Source of the DNA: Phycisphaerae bacterium
Lineage (GTDB): Bacteria; Planctomycetota; Phycisphaerae; SM23-33
Reading direction: 5' to 3'
DNA: 64,000 nt
Assembly: GCA_030745875.1 (NCBI GenBank)
Contig: JASLNT010000014.1
Location: 62,001-126,000, forward strand
Both the position numbers and the translations under genes were made by a program. The notes below the pieces were generated by a model. It saw only the letters and a list, made by a program, of their open reading frames with translations. It was not told where the DNA came from and did not search any database. Below, piece after piece: positions 8,716 through 17,790 of the stretch. The stretch's first letter is position 1, and every line of letters begins with the position of its first letter.

Positions 8716-8750
8716 GTTGCGTTCCGTTCGTAGACGCCTGAGCGTCGGGT

Positions 8751-11700
8751 TTACTTCTTCTCGGCGACCAACTCAACACCGCACAGAAGCGTCCTGCCCG
8801 ATGAGGCCTTGAGTTTTATCTCGACAGGTCCGTCGGTCTTTGAGTATTTGAATTCTCTTGCGATCACTTTTCTCGCCCCGCCGGCGGCGGCGACTATGTC
8901 AAAGTCCTTCAGCACTTCTTCGTCGTTCAGCGATACGGTGAACACGCGCTGTCCGGTTTTGGCGCCGGTCTCGGGCTCTGCAAAGTATAAACGCACGGCA
9001 ACGGGCGTAATGTGAGTTTCTATGGAAATACTCGACGCTCCAACAAGCCCCGAAGCTCCCACCCAGGCGTAGGGGGATTTGGCGAAAGCGGAAGAATGAT
9101 TGTTGAAGCACTCCTCTTTTTCCCCATCGATATCGACATAGACGAAAGGCTCGATGGACTCTTCCGCTTCGTCGGGATTCACAGCCGGTTTGGGTTTCAC
9201 CGGAGGCGAGGGTTTCTTGCCTTTGGGTTTCCTGATCCCCTTTGCGCCGATATCCTGCCAAAGCACTCCGTCATCAGCCAGATGGTCGCCCGGAGCCCCG
9301 AAGTTGAGCCCAACGTTGTTGTCTGGTTTAACGACGCCCGCATACGTCCACGTCTCGACTTCCGGCATGTGGACCAGCGCCAGGGAACTCTGGTTCTGGT
9401 AGCTGCACGTGCACGTTCGCGTGTAGTCCGGCGCGCTGATCACTCCGTCAGCCACTATCAGGTTGGCGGTGCAGCTCGACTTGAATCCGCCGAAATTGCC
9501 CGTTCCGCTTTGCTTCGTCAGGTCGTAGTACCCCGCCGCTCCCGATCGGAAAGTAAGCAGATTCTCCGAGGCGATAGCGGTGTTGCATCCGTACATCCGC
9601 GTCCATTTCCAGCCGGTCTTCTTGCCGGTCATCAGTTCAATATCGTATCCTCTCGAACCGTTCGTGATCAGCCGATCGTGGTGGATAATCAGCGGTCCGC
9701 CATAGGCTATCTTAAGGTCGCTCCAGACCACCTGTCCGGTCTTGGCGCGGTAGACCGTTATCCCATTTCGCACTTCGTCAAACGCACGATCGCGATAGGA
9801 ACTGCCGCACTGAATCAGCACATCACGCTCCGCCGAATACGACAACCACGTTCCAAACACGTCCTTATCGGTCTTCCAGACAACATCGCCCGTTCGAGCG
9901 TCCAATGCGTACAGCACGGCGGGGCGCTTGAGTGTGAGTCCGCGGCGTTTAATCCAACCGAGTTTTCCGCGACTCATTGCATCTATGCAGAACACTTTCC
10001 CGGCGGCGGGCACGATTGCATTGTGACGGAAGTTCGACTCCGCATCGCGCGACCAGAGCACCTTGCCGGTCTTGCGATCCATCACGACCAGCCTCTTGGA
10101 CGACGATGCGTAGTTTGCATTGACCTCCACGCCGAGGATATCCTCGAACGCTTTTCCGGGCACAACCTTCGGATACTTCTGGCCTCTCTTCAGCAACGGC
10201 GGCTGGACGTTGAGCGGTATGGTCGTCGCTATCAGCAGATCGTCACTGACAGTCATCCAGCCCCACTTGGCTTTGGATCCGTCCTGGTCGGGCAGCGTGA
10301 GCGTACGGATGGTTTCCCCGCTGGCCGGGTCGAGTACTTGACATGATTCCGGCGTCATCACGTACACGCCGTCCGCCAGCGAAACGTAGTTGGCTCCAAT
10401 CTGTCCTGCGCCTGGGTGATGCAACGTATTGTCGTAAAAGAGTCCTATATCTTTGATTTCGCGCTGCCAGAGCAGGCGGCCGGTATATACATCCACCGCT
10501 CTGATAATGTCGCGCCCTTCGATAAACAATCTGCCGCCCACCACTTGCGGCGAGGGCCCGTGTCCGTGGCGCGGGAGTATCGCATCGTTTGACGGTCCGC
10601 CAAACCACAGCAATCCCAGCGGCAGCTTGACCAGGCGGTCTTTGGAGAGCACGCTTCTTGCCGGATCGCCGTACTGGTGCGTCCAGCTTCCGCTGCCAGG
10701 CAAGGCTCCGGACCGCTTCAGCACAACGTCCATCTCATCACCGCCGCGGGCGATGCAGATCACCCCTCCGTATGGTCTCAGCGTCGCGGCCGGCCGACCG
10801 CCCTCTTTGCACGCATCAGCCATATCCGCAGACGGCGAGATAATCAGATTCGCGAGATACTGGGGAAACGGGAACTTCGCCGGATCGCCCACAAACGCAG
10901 ACACCCGCCGGCCATACAGACCGCCTACGCCCATTCGGCGGCGCAGGACGTCGACCTTGCCGGCGTCGCTGTCGACGACCATGACGTGGAATTTCGACTG
11001 CCTTACGAGTTCGTCGGTCACCCCGCCGTCTGAAATCCCCAACTGCACGCAATAGCCCTCATCCGTACCGGCGGCGTCTATCGCCTTCTTGACCGCCGAA
11101 GCCCATTTTGCATTCTTTTTCGTCTTGCCAGCCGATTCCAACTCGTGGCGCACCGGCTTGCCGCCGCCCCTGCCGTAACAATAAACCGCACCGTCCAGAG
11201 TAACTGCGATCACCTTGTCATCGCCGGTGATCATGGTCCATACTTCCCCGTCAATCTTACCGGTCCAGGTGATCTTCGGCTTGTTCTTTTTCGAAACGTC
11301 GATTGCAACGACCGTCTTATCGCCCGCCGCGCCGTAAAGGAAATCGCCTGCTTTGAAGAACACCTTCGTAACCGCGGGTTTGAGTTCAACAATATGCTGC
11401 GGCTGGAGAATGTATTCGGTTATTCTCTCTTTTCTACCGTTTTTGATGATATAGCGAGTTATCTTTTCCGGCTTGGTCTCAAGGACTTCAAGTCCTTTTT
11501 CCGAGGCCCGGTAGACCGCCTCTTCTGCGAACACACCGTCGCGCGGAGCTCCGAGAAGCCCTTTTCCGTCCTTCTTGCCGTTCTTATCCTTCTTGACTGC
11601 TATGAAACCCGGGACCCAGAAGTGATTCCCAAAGACCGTCACATAGCACCCGCCGCCCTTCTTGCCTGAAGATTGGTGGAAGTAGACCAGTTCCCCGGTC

Positions 11701-12476
11701 TCTCTCTCGAAAACCGCCGGGACCGCCCGACCGCACGGGACATACAACCAATCCTCCGAAACCGCTATGTAACCCTGCGGTGCTATTGACGAGAACGAGG
11801 TCGCCCCACCGTGAGGGAGGTTCTTCCATTCCGTACCGCTCCTGGTCCAGATGACCTTGCCCGTCTCAGCGTCGAGGCAGTGCAGGAATGTCCCCATGAA
11901 CGGCCAGATCCCCGCGCCAAAGTAAACCTTGCCCTCGCAGACCATCGCGCTGGTCCGCGCCGGCCACATGCTCGTCAGGCGGTCGTTGCCCAGCACGCTA
12001 CGGTCGCCCGGACCGCCGCGGAACTTCCAAACCAGCTTACCGTCAGCCGCGCCGAGGCAATAGAGATATCCGTCATCGGAGGTGAAGTAGAGTTTGCCCT
12101 TGTCGACCATCGGGGCGAACCTCACCGGTCCGGATGCGTAGAAACGCCATTTTTCCGCTCCGGTTTCGGTGTCGAATGCGGTGACGCTGTCGGTGACCAT
12201 CGATCCGACGAACATTAGTTCGCCTGCAATGATCGGGTGGTAGGACGTGTCGAATTGCAGGCGATCCTGACTGGCCGGCCAGGCGGATCTTGGTTTGCCC
12301 ATTTGGCGGATCCACATCAACTTCAACCCGCTCGGCGGGGCGTCGGGAACGACGGCGGTTTTGGCGTTGTCGTACCTCTGCTGAGGCCAGTCGCCTCCGC
12401 GTACGGACTCCGCGGCCGCGGTCAGGACCGTCAGGCAGATGATATACGAGACATACGTTTGAAACCTGTTTAACAT
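8751..12476 (-). CDS. Giant secreted PQQ-like propeller with methyltransferase-like insert and malectin-like tail
   Basis: 1241 residues with a signal peptide. Residues about 30-440 and 600-1060 contain PQQ-like propeller blades (LHCLDAETGKVIWTRSG, VVAIDVSKKNKPKITW, LYALDARTGDVVWKTD). Between them, about 465-585, lies a Rossmann-type segment: YCVQLGISDGG, then VMVVDSDAGKVDVLRRRM and YGRRVSAFVGDP, which reads like motif I to III of a class I SAM methyltransferase, with the glycine loop altered. Residues about 1110-1238 (VYVDIDGEKEE, AVRLYFAEPE, VFTVSLNDEEVLKDFDI) match malectin-like carbohydrate-binding domains. It starts with CGGAG 8 bases upstream, 22 bases after the ABC ATPase gene. The function is unknown; the operon position suggests a surface or periplasmic partner of the transport genes. 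Confidence 0.82.
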   Translation of the reverse strand: MLNRFQTYVSYIICLTVLTAAAESVRGGDWPQQRYDNAKTAVVPDAPPSGLKLMWIRQMGKPRSAWPASQDRLQFDTSYHPIIAGELMFVGSMVTDSVTAFDTETGAEKWRFYASGPVRFAPMVDKGKLYFTSDDGYLYCLGAADGKLVWKFRGGPGDRSVLGNDRLTSMWPARTSAMVCEGKVYFGAGIWPFMGTFLHCLDAETGKVIWTRSGTEWKNLPHGGATSFSSIAPQGYIAVSEDWLYVPCGRAVPAVFERETGELVYFHQSSGKKGGGCYVTVFGNHFWVPGFIAVKKDKNGKKDGKGLLGAPRDGVFAEEAVYRASEKGLEVLETKPEKITRYIIKNGRKERITEYILQPQHIVELKPAVTKVFFKAGDFLYGAAGDKTVVAIDVSKKNKPKITWTGKIDGEVWTMITGDDKVIAVTLDGAVYCYGRGGGKPVRHELESAGKTKKNAKWASAVKKAIDAAGTDEGYCVQLGISDGGVTDELVRQSKFHVMVVDSDAGKVDVLRRRMGVGGLYGRRVSAFVGDPAKFPFPQYLANLIISPSADMADACKEGGRPAATLRPYGGVICIARGGDEMDVVLKRSGALPGSGSWTHQYGDPARSVLSKDRLVKLPLGLLWFGGPSNDAILPRHGHGPSPQVVGGRLFIEGRDIIRAVDVYTGRLLWQREIKDIGLFYDNTLHHPGAGQIGANYVSLADGVYVMTPESCQVLDPASGETIRTLTLPDQDGSKAKWGWMTVSDDLLIATTIPLNVQPPLLKRGQKYPKVVPGKAFEDILGVEVNANYASSSKRLVVMDRKTGKVLWSRDAESNFRHNAIVPAAGKVFCIDAMSRGKLGWIKRRGLTLKRPAVLYALDARTGDVVWKTDKDVFGTWLSYSAERDVLIQCGSSYRDRAFDEVRNGITVYRAKTGQVVWSDLKIAYGGPLIIHHDRLITNGSRGYDIELMTGKKTGWKWTRMYGCNTAIASENLLTFRSGAAGYYDLTKQSGTGNFGGFKSSCTANLIVADGVISAPDYTRTCTCSYQNQSSLALVHMPEVETWTYAGVVKPDNNVGLNFGAPGDHLADDGVLWQDIGAKGIRKPKGKKPSPPVKPKPAVNPDEAEESIEPFVYVDIDGEKEECFNNHSSAFAKSPYAWVGASGLVGASSISIETHITPVAVRLYFAEPETGAKTGQRVFTVSLNDEEVLKDFDIVAAAGGARKVIAREFKYSKTDGPVEIKLKASSGRTLLCGVELVAEKK

Positions 12477-12498
12477 GCGTTAAGCTCCGGGCTAGTAT

Positions 12499-13221
12499 CT
12501 ATTCTATAGTTTCGTCGGCGGGTGGGCAAAGCAACCTCCGTACGGCCTGGTCGGCGGGATCGTCGGTAAGCTCGTCCAGCGGACCGGCCTGGACTAGTTT
12601 CCCATGGGACATGACCCCCACGCGATCGCTGACCGCTTCGGCTTCCTGGCGGCTGTGGCATACATGGATCGTAGCCACGCCGAATTCCTTCTGAACTCTT
12701 CCAAGTACGGCGCAGATTTCACGGCGCGTGGGTTCGTCCAGCGCGCTTACCGGCTCGTCGAGCAGCAGCAGTTTCGGTTTGTGCGCCAAGGCTCTAGCCA
12801 GGGCGACCTTCTGTCTTTCACCGCCGCTGAGATTCACCGTCGAACGATCCAGCAGTGCTCTGATTCCCAGCGACTCGACAACGTGGGCGATTTCCTCGGC
12901 GGCGTCTTTTTTCGACATACCGGCCACTTCCAGGGCGAAAGTGACGTTTCGCAGAACGTTCAGGTGAGGCATGAGACAGGATTCCTGCGGTACGTACCCC
13001 ACGCCCCGCAAGCGAGGCGGCAGGTCCGTCACGTCGTCGCCGCCGATCATTATCCGCCCGGTTTCCGCACGCACCAGACCGCAGACCGACTTTACAAGCA
13101 GGCTCTTGCCCGAACCGGTGGCGCCCATGAGCACAAAGTATTCACGGGGTTTTACGTGCAGACATACGTTTCGCAATTCAAAATCACCAACGCGAAACCC
13201 GAGATTCTGCACGTTAAGCAT
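12499..13221 (-). CDS. ABC transporter ATPase, molybdate/tungstate type
   Basis: 240 residues from the ATG at 13221 (a GTG at 13233 is possible and would overlap the permease gene). Walker A is GATGSGKS, the ABC signature LSGGERQ, and Walker B LLLLDEPVSALDEPT. Short-form importers of the ModC/WtpC/CysA class have this layout, but there is no C-terminal MOP regulatory domain, as in tungstate/thiosulfate-type ATPases. It follows the ModB-like permease directly and forms one transporter with it and with one or both ModA-like lipoproteins upstream. The substrate is presumably an oxyanion; which one cannot be read from the sequence. Confidence 0.88.
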   Translation of the reverse strand: MLNVQNLGFRVGDFELRNVCLHVKPREYFVLMGATGSGKSLLVKSVCGLVRAETGRIMIGGDDVTDLPPRLRGVGYVPQESCLMPHLNVLRNVTFALEVAGMSKKDAAEEIAHVVESLGIRALLDRSTVNLSGGERQKVALARALAHKPKLLLLDEPVSALDEPTRREICAVLGRVQKEFGVATIHVCHSRQEAEAVSDRVGVMSHGKLVQAGPLDELTDDPADQAVRRLLCPPADETIE

Positions 13222-13223
13222 TT

Positions 13224-14072
13224 CTAGTGCCACTTCCTTCCCGGCGCCACCCAGTGAATCGTCGCAAGAGCAACTGACGCTATGACAACCATCACCAGAC
13301 CAACCGCTATCGAGATCTCCTCCCTGCCGATGCCAAGTTCAAGGTAAATGGTGGTGGGCATTACGCGAACGCTGCGTGCTGTGCCCACGAAGATCACCAG
13401 CGCCCCGAACGCACCGATCGCTCTGGCCCAGGCCATTATCGATCCGGCGATCAGACCGTTTTTCGCCAGCGGCAGGGTCACTCGACGGAAGGCCTGGATA
13501 TCCGTGCAGCCCAGCGACATCGCGACCTGCTCCAGGCGCCTGTCGACTGAATCGAAGGCGGTTTTGGCGGATCGTATGGCGTACGATATAGACACCATGA
13601 ACTGAGCGGCGACGATTCCTATCATCGAATGCATCGTCGAACCGGTCAACCACTCGATCAGGTCTTCGATCTGCTTTCCAGGCGTATAGGCGAAGAAGAT
13701 CAACAGCAACAGACCTATCACCACGGGCGGGAGCAGTATTGGGATATCGGTAATGGTGTCGATAATGGCGTGGCCCGGAAAACGATAGCGGCTGAGAGCG
13801 TATCCAACGGGTACGGCGAATATCACAACGATAACGAGCGTTATCAGCGAACTGGTGATGCTCAACGTAACCGCATTCAGGACATCCGGGCGCAAGATGA
13901 TCTCTTTGAATACTTCGAAAGTGAGATACTCGTATCTCAGACCGGTCACAAGCAACGAGACAACCATAGCGACAAAAAGCCCCAGAAACGACAGCGTAAT
14001 AACGCTCAGCGCGCTGATTCTCCGTCCGGCTATGGGGGGGAATTCGGGGGCTTTGTTTCGGCCTGCCTTCAA
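13224..14072 (-). CDS. ABC transporter permease, ModB/WtpB-like
   Basis: 282 residues with about six membrane helices. The cytoplasmic EAA loop that contacts the ATPase is seen as EQVAMSLGCTDIQAFRRVTLP, and the region ALSRYRFPG...DIPILLPPVVIG is typical of molybdate/tungstate/sulfate permeases. The inner-membrane channel works with the ATPase immediately downstream and the lipoprotein binding proteins upstream (28-base gap). A poly-Ala/charged N-terminus of about 20 residues precedes the first helix. No unusual features beyond the wider operon context. Confidence 0.9.
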   Translation of the reverse strand: MKAGRNKAPEFPPIAGRRISALSVITLSFLGLFVAMVVSLLVTGLRYEYLTFEVFKEIILRPDVLNAVTLSITSSLITLVIVVIFAVPVGYALSRYRFPGHAIIDTITDIPILLPPVVIGLLLLIFFAYTPGKQIEDLIEWLTGSTMHSMIGIVAAQFMVSISYAIRSAKTAFDSVDRRLEQVAMSLGCTDIQAFRRVTLPLAKNGLIAGSIMAWARAIGAFGALVIFVGTARSVRVMPTTIYLELGIGREEISIAVGLVMVVIASVALATIHWVAPGRKWH

Positions 14073-14100
14073 TCTGTGCTCCTCGCCCGGGTCGGGCGGA

Positions 14101-14880
14101 CTAGGGCTCGCTGGTGCGGTATCCGTGTTTTGCGAGTATTTCCTGTCCGGTCGGTCCGGATATGAAATCCACGAATTTCCGGGCGTTGGCCTTGTGGCGA
14201 CCGGTGCTCAGCATTCCGACAACGACACGTGATATCAGGTTCCGGTCCCTGGGTATTTCGATCATGTCCAGTGCGTCGGCGTTGTTGACGGCGATTGCGT
14301 CCCATACTATCGCCGCCGCGGCCCGGCGATTCTTTACGAACACGCCCAGTTCATTAACCGTCTTGGACTGCATGAGGCGTTTGGGTTCGATATCGTTAAG
14401 GTCCAGACCGTTCTTTTTGAGTATCTTCCGGCTGGCTTTTCCGATCTGGCAGTATTCGTTGCCCAAAGCGATGGTCAAGTTCTTTCGGAAGAGATCTTCA
14501 AGCTTGTAAATCTTCTCCGGATTGCCCTTGCGTACGATGATAACGGGCACAAAGTACGCGACGGGCTTTCTATCTTCGACAATTCCCGCCGCAGCGTGAA
14601 GTTGATCGACCCAACCGACGTCGCCGGGCATGAACAGGTCGCCGTCCTTCTGGAGTTTGGCGCGGCTCATCATCGGACCGCTCCCACCGTACTCCACTTC
14701 GATTCGCACGTTGGACTGAACGATGAAGGCCTTGATCAATTCATCAACGCCCTTCCGCAAACCGGCGCCTGCATAGAGCTTTACATCGTTGCCCGACTCG
14801 TCGGGTCCGCAACCCGGTGCGAAAGACAACACCACACCCGCCAGCCCGAGGAGCAACAGAATCGCATTTCCGGATTTCAC
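14101..14880 (-). CDS. ModA-like substrate-binding lipoprotein 2
   Basis: 259 residues; signal peptide with lipobox ending FAPGC24, so anchored at the membrane face. Typical two-lobed periplasmic binding protein of the molybdate/tungstate class: LYAGAGLRKGVDELIKAF near the start, GDLFMPGDVGWVDQL, VIIVRKGNPEKI, and late AAIVWDAIAV and ARKFVDFISGPTGQEIL. In ModA-like proteins these regions line the oxyanion pocket. It is shorter than, and clearly diverged from, the paralogue that lies 15 bases upstream. It is the binding protein adjacent to the permease, so it is the more likely direct partner. Confidence 0.87.
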   Translation of the reverse strand: MKSGNAILLLLGLAGVVLSFAPGCGPDESGNDVKLYAGAGLRKGVDELIKAFIVQSNVRIEVEYGGSGPMMSRAKLQKDGDLFMPGDVGWVDQLHAAAGIVEDRKPVAYFVPVIIVRKGNPEKIYKLEDLFRKNLTIALGNEYCQIGKASRKILKKNGLDLNDIEPKRLMQSKTVNELGVFVKNRRAAAAIVWDAIAVNNADALDMIEIPRDRNLISRVVVGMLSTGRHKANARKFVDFISGPTGQEILAKHGYRTSEP

Positions 14881-14895
14881 AAGTTCGATCCTCTA

Positions 14896-15831
14896 TCACG
14901 TTCCGACTGCGGGCGCCGTCTGGGGGACAACCTTCTTACCGTCTTCATACTCTTTAACAACCCCGCCGATATCCGTGAAGCCGAATTTCCTGAACACCTT
15001 TTGTCCTTCATCGGAAATGATGAATTCGGCGAACTTCCTGGCCGCCTTGAGTCTCTTGGAACATTTGAGGGTAGCCAGGGTGACGCGGATACGGCCGATG
15101 TCTCTTACCTTCTCGGTGGCGCTGGTGATAGTATCAACATCGAGACCGGGCAAGGGCAGGCACTTGCCGATCGAAACGACCTTCACGGCATCGCCTCTAA
15201 GATGCGCCACTGCGTCCCAGACGATAGCTGCGTCAAACTTGCGATTCTTAACGGTGTCGGCGGTCCTGCTTCCGGAGCGATAGGTCACTATGTCCTTCTC
15301 GAACCCGTCCTTCTTCAAGTACACCCGCTTTTCCTCCTGGACTACTTCGACGCCGGCCTTGGCGAACATCGTCGGAAGCATATGGCCGCAAGTGGAGTAG
15401 TCAAGGTCGGTTACAGCGACCTTAATCCCCTTGCCCGCCAGATCGCCGATACCCTTTATATTGTGCGGATTTCCCTTCTGAACGACTATCACCGGGGTGA
15501 TCTGCGAAACAGTCCAGGCGTCGATGCCGAGTTGCCCCTTCTTGTTCTCCATCAGTTCTTCCAGGAAAGGATCGTGGCAGATGAAGATGTCGGCGGACTT
15601 GTCAAGCCGAATGCGATTCAGCAGCACGCCCGATCCGGACTTGTCGATCTCGATCGCCTGCCCGGTCTTGGCCTCGTAAAGTTCAGCCAGTTCCTCCATC
15701 GCCGGCTGCATCGTACCGCCCACGTAGAACACCAGCGGTTTGTCTTCGGGGTTCTTCTCACCACATCCCGCACAAAGACCCGCAGTAATCAACGCCGCCG
15801 CAACCATCATAAAAAACCCGAACCGCTTCAT
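14896..15831 (-). CDS. ModA-like substrate-binding lipoprotein 1
   Basis: 311 residues; signal peptide with lipobox ending LCAGC23. Same fold as its neighbour: LVFYVGGTMQPAMEELAELYE, SGSGVLLNRIRLDKSADIFI, PVIVVQKGNPHNI, FDAAIVWDAVAHLRG, FAEFIISDEGQKVF. It has a C-terminal extension of about 25 residues absent from the shorter paralogue. Two binding proteins of one family in front of a single permease/ATPase pair suggest two related ligands, or that one passes ligand to another component such as the FtsX/LolD-type pair encoded just upstream (14-base gap). Ligand unknown. Confidence 0.87.
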   Translation of the reverse strand: MKRFGFFMMVAAALITAGLCAGCGEKNPEDKPLVFYVGGTMQPAMEELAELYEAKTGQAIEIDKSGSGVLLNRIRLDKSADIFICHDPFLEELMENKKGQLGIDAWTVSQITPVIVVQKGNPHNIKGIGDLAGKGIKVAVTDLDYSTCGHMLPTMFAKAGVEVVQEEKRVYLKKDGFEKDIVTYRSGSRTADTVKNRKFDAAIVWDAVAHLRGDAVKVVSIGKCLPLPGLDVDTITSATEKVRDIGRIRVTLATLKCSKRLKAARKFAEFIISDEGQKVFRKFGFTDIGGVVKEYEDGKKVVPQTAPAVGT

Positions 15832-15845
15832 GGTTTATCCTTTCA

Positions 15846-16490
15846 TTACACCTTGGCCAGTTCGATAACGCGGTCGGCTTTACCGGCCGCATCCGCGTCG
15901 TGAGTAACCATCAGCACCGCCCCGTCGGAGGAGGCGAATTCTCTAATGTAGTTCAGTACGATCGCCCCGCTGTCTGTGTCGAGATTTCCCGTGGGCTCGT
16001 CGGCCAGAAGGAGTTTCGGGCGATTAAGCAGCGCCCGAGCCAGAGCAGTTCGCTGGCGCTCTCCCGTGCTAAGCTCGCCAGGCAGATGTCCGATCCGATC
16101 GGTCATTCCGAAATGCTCGATAAGCTCCAGAGCGTGTGAGCGGGCGTCGGGAAAGTTGTGAGCCATCGACGGCGCCAGCACGTTGTCGAGCACGTCCAGA
16201 TACGGTATCAGGTGAAACTGCTGAAAAACAAACCCGATATGCGTGGCGCGGAAATCGGCTCGCGCCTCGGGCGAAAGTGCGTACGGATCGTCTCCGGCCA
16301 CAAGCACTTGCCCACTGTCGGGGCTGAGCAGCCCGCCGGCGGCAAGGAGAAGCGTACTCTTACCGCATCCGCTCTGGCCCTGGACGGCGACAAACTCGCC
16401 CGGACCAACCTGCAGCGACATCCCATCCAACACCGGGACGTCCTTGCCGCCGGTATTGTAGGTTTTGGATATCTGTCGAATATCGAGCAT
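15846..16490 (-). CDS. LolD/MacB-family ABC ATPase
   Basis: 214 residues. Walker A GQSGCGKST, Q-loop region FVFQQFHLIPYLDVLDNV (the FQxxxLxPxLxxxxN pattern is diagnostic of the LolD/MacB/FtsE group), ABC signature LSTGERQ (Thr in place of the usual Gly), Walker B LLLADEPTGNLD, and VTHD. It acts in the cytoplasm with the FtsX-type permease encoded directly upstream (7-base gap). Such mechanotransmission ABC systems move lipoproteins, peptides or drugs, or drive envelope enzymes; they do not import small solutes. A GGGAG lies 10 bases before the ATG. Confidence 0.92.
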   Translation of the reverse strand: MLDIRQISKTYNTGGKDVPVLDGMSLQVGPGEFVAVQGQSGCGKSTLLLAAGGLLSPDSGQVLVAGDDPYALSPEARADFRATHIGFVFQQFHLIPYLDVLDNVLAPSMAHNFPDARSHALELIEHFGMTDRIGHLPGELSTGERQRTALARALLNRPKLLLADEPTGNLDTDSGAIVLNYIREFASSDGAVLMVTHDADAAGKADRVIELAKV

Positions 16491-16497
16491 CTAAGGT

Positions 16498-17790
16498 CTA
16501 CTCCCGTGACAACACAACTGCCGGGTCCTGCAGCGAAGCCAACCTAGCTGGGGCCCAACTTACAATCGCCGAAAGAACCGGCGCACACAGCACGACCAAT
16601 CCAATCAATAACGGAGAAAACAGAGCAGCGGCCTGCGAAGATTCGGTAAACTCGCCCCACGCCGCAGCCGCCGCGGCGCCCAGCCCGCAGCCCAGAATCA
16701 CCCCTCCGATCGCTCCGATCAGCCCTATCAGCAGCGAACGAACGAGGAACACCGAAAGTATCTGAACGCCCGAAAGGCCTATCGCGCGCAACACGCCGAT
16801 TTCCACAGTCCTCTGACGCACATTACCGAACGCCAGCAACGATATCCAGACCGCCGCGCCGACGATGAGAAGCGGTGCGGTTACGGTTATTAACTCTTCG
16901 CGGCCTTGTCGGAGCTGGACTCGCTTGGCTCGTTTGTCTTTCAACTCGTTGACGCGTGTCCGCCCGGCGATAACGCGAGTTTCGGCCCGCGCGACGGCCT
17001 GTTTGACACGTACGGTCACTTGTGTTTTGGGTAGAATCTTCGCCAGCTCCAGGCGGATCTTCGTGGGGCTGGCCTCGGCGCAGCGGCAGTCTACGGCCTG
17101 TATCTCGTTGATCTTGCCCGCCATATCCGTTAGTTCCTGAGCAGCCTGGAGGTCAACCCAAATGCTGATATCGTCCTGGGAACCGCGTTCGGTCTGGCAG
17201 GAGCGGATGGTGAATTTCCGCCCGAGGAGGGTGACTTCCTGGCCGGCTTTCAGGTCCAGAGAGTTCCACAAATCGTAGCCGACGTCAACTTCGCCGTCGG
17301 GGATCGTCTTGATAATCGCCGGTTTACGACGCTTTCGCTCCTTGAGCGGTTCCTCGCCGTGCGTGCCTATCAGCACAATTTTCCGCTTTCGCTCGGTCCA
17401 GGTTATCTTCTGCCTCAGGATCGGAGCGAGGTGCCGGATAGTGGTCAGGAGTTCCGAATCCGCCAGGCGCCTGGCGTAGTTCTGGTCCATGGTTTTCGAG
17501 GCGTATCCGTCGGCGTAGAAATCCGCAAGACTCTGGCCCTCGGGTAGGACGCGTACGTTGAAACCGTACTTAAGCGTCTGTTTGCGGTAATCGTTTTCCA
17601 TGGCTTTGAGGCGTTTGTCAGCCTCTTGCTCGTCACGAGCGAGAAATGATTCTGTGCGGATGTCGTAGGCGCGAAGCAATGTGGCCTGGGCGACCAGACC
17701 TGCAGTGGCCACCAGAACGCCAAGCACCGCCAGGGCGAAGTTGAGCTTGCGATAGCTCATCTCCTTTCGCACAAGTCGCCAGATACCCAT
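16498..17790 (-). CDS. FtsX/MacB-like ABC permease
   Basis: 430 residues. One N-terminal helix (about 15-37), a large extracytoplasmic domain of about 260 residues, then three C-terminal helices; the FtsX core is visible as VEIGVLRAIGLSGVQILSVFLVRSLLIGLIGAIGG. This is the MacB/LolC topology. The soluble domain contains a basic, probably helical segment (AETRVIAGRTRVNELKDKRAKRV). It pairs with the LolD-type ATPase downstream. Its ATG directly abuts the stop of the preceding gene (TAG-ATG), so the three proteins are surely made together. Cargo unknown. Confidence 0.9.
   Translation of the reverse strand: MGIWRLVRKEMSYRKLNFALAVLGVLVATAGLVAQATLLRAYDIRTESFLARDEQEADKRLKAMENDYRKQTLKYGFNVRVLPEGQSLADFYADGYASKTMDQNYARRLADSELLTTIRHLAPILRQKITWTERKRKIVLIGTHGEEPLKERKRRKPAIIKTIPDGEVDVGYDLWNSLDLKAGQEVTLLGRKFTIRSCQTERGSQDDISIWVDLQAAQELTDMAGKINEIQAVDCRCAEASPTKIRLELAKILPKTQVTVRVKQAVARAETRVIAGRTRVNELKDKRAKRVQLRQGREELITVTAPLLIVGAAVWISLLAFGNVRQRTVEIGVLRAIGLSGVQILSVFLVRSLLIGLIGAIGGVILGCGLGAAAAAAWGEFTESSQAAALFSPLLIGLVVLCAPVLSAIVSWAPARLASLQDPAVVLSRE

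Noticed and set aside
9012-10346. Plus-strand ORF of 444 codons
   Set aside because: Antisense to the giant PQQ-like propeller gene.
14596-15903. Plus-strand ORF of 435 codons
   Set aside because: Antisense to both ModA-like lipoprotein genes; spans a gene boundary and has no domain.
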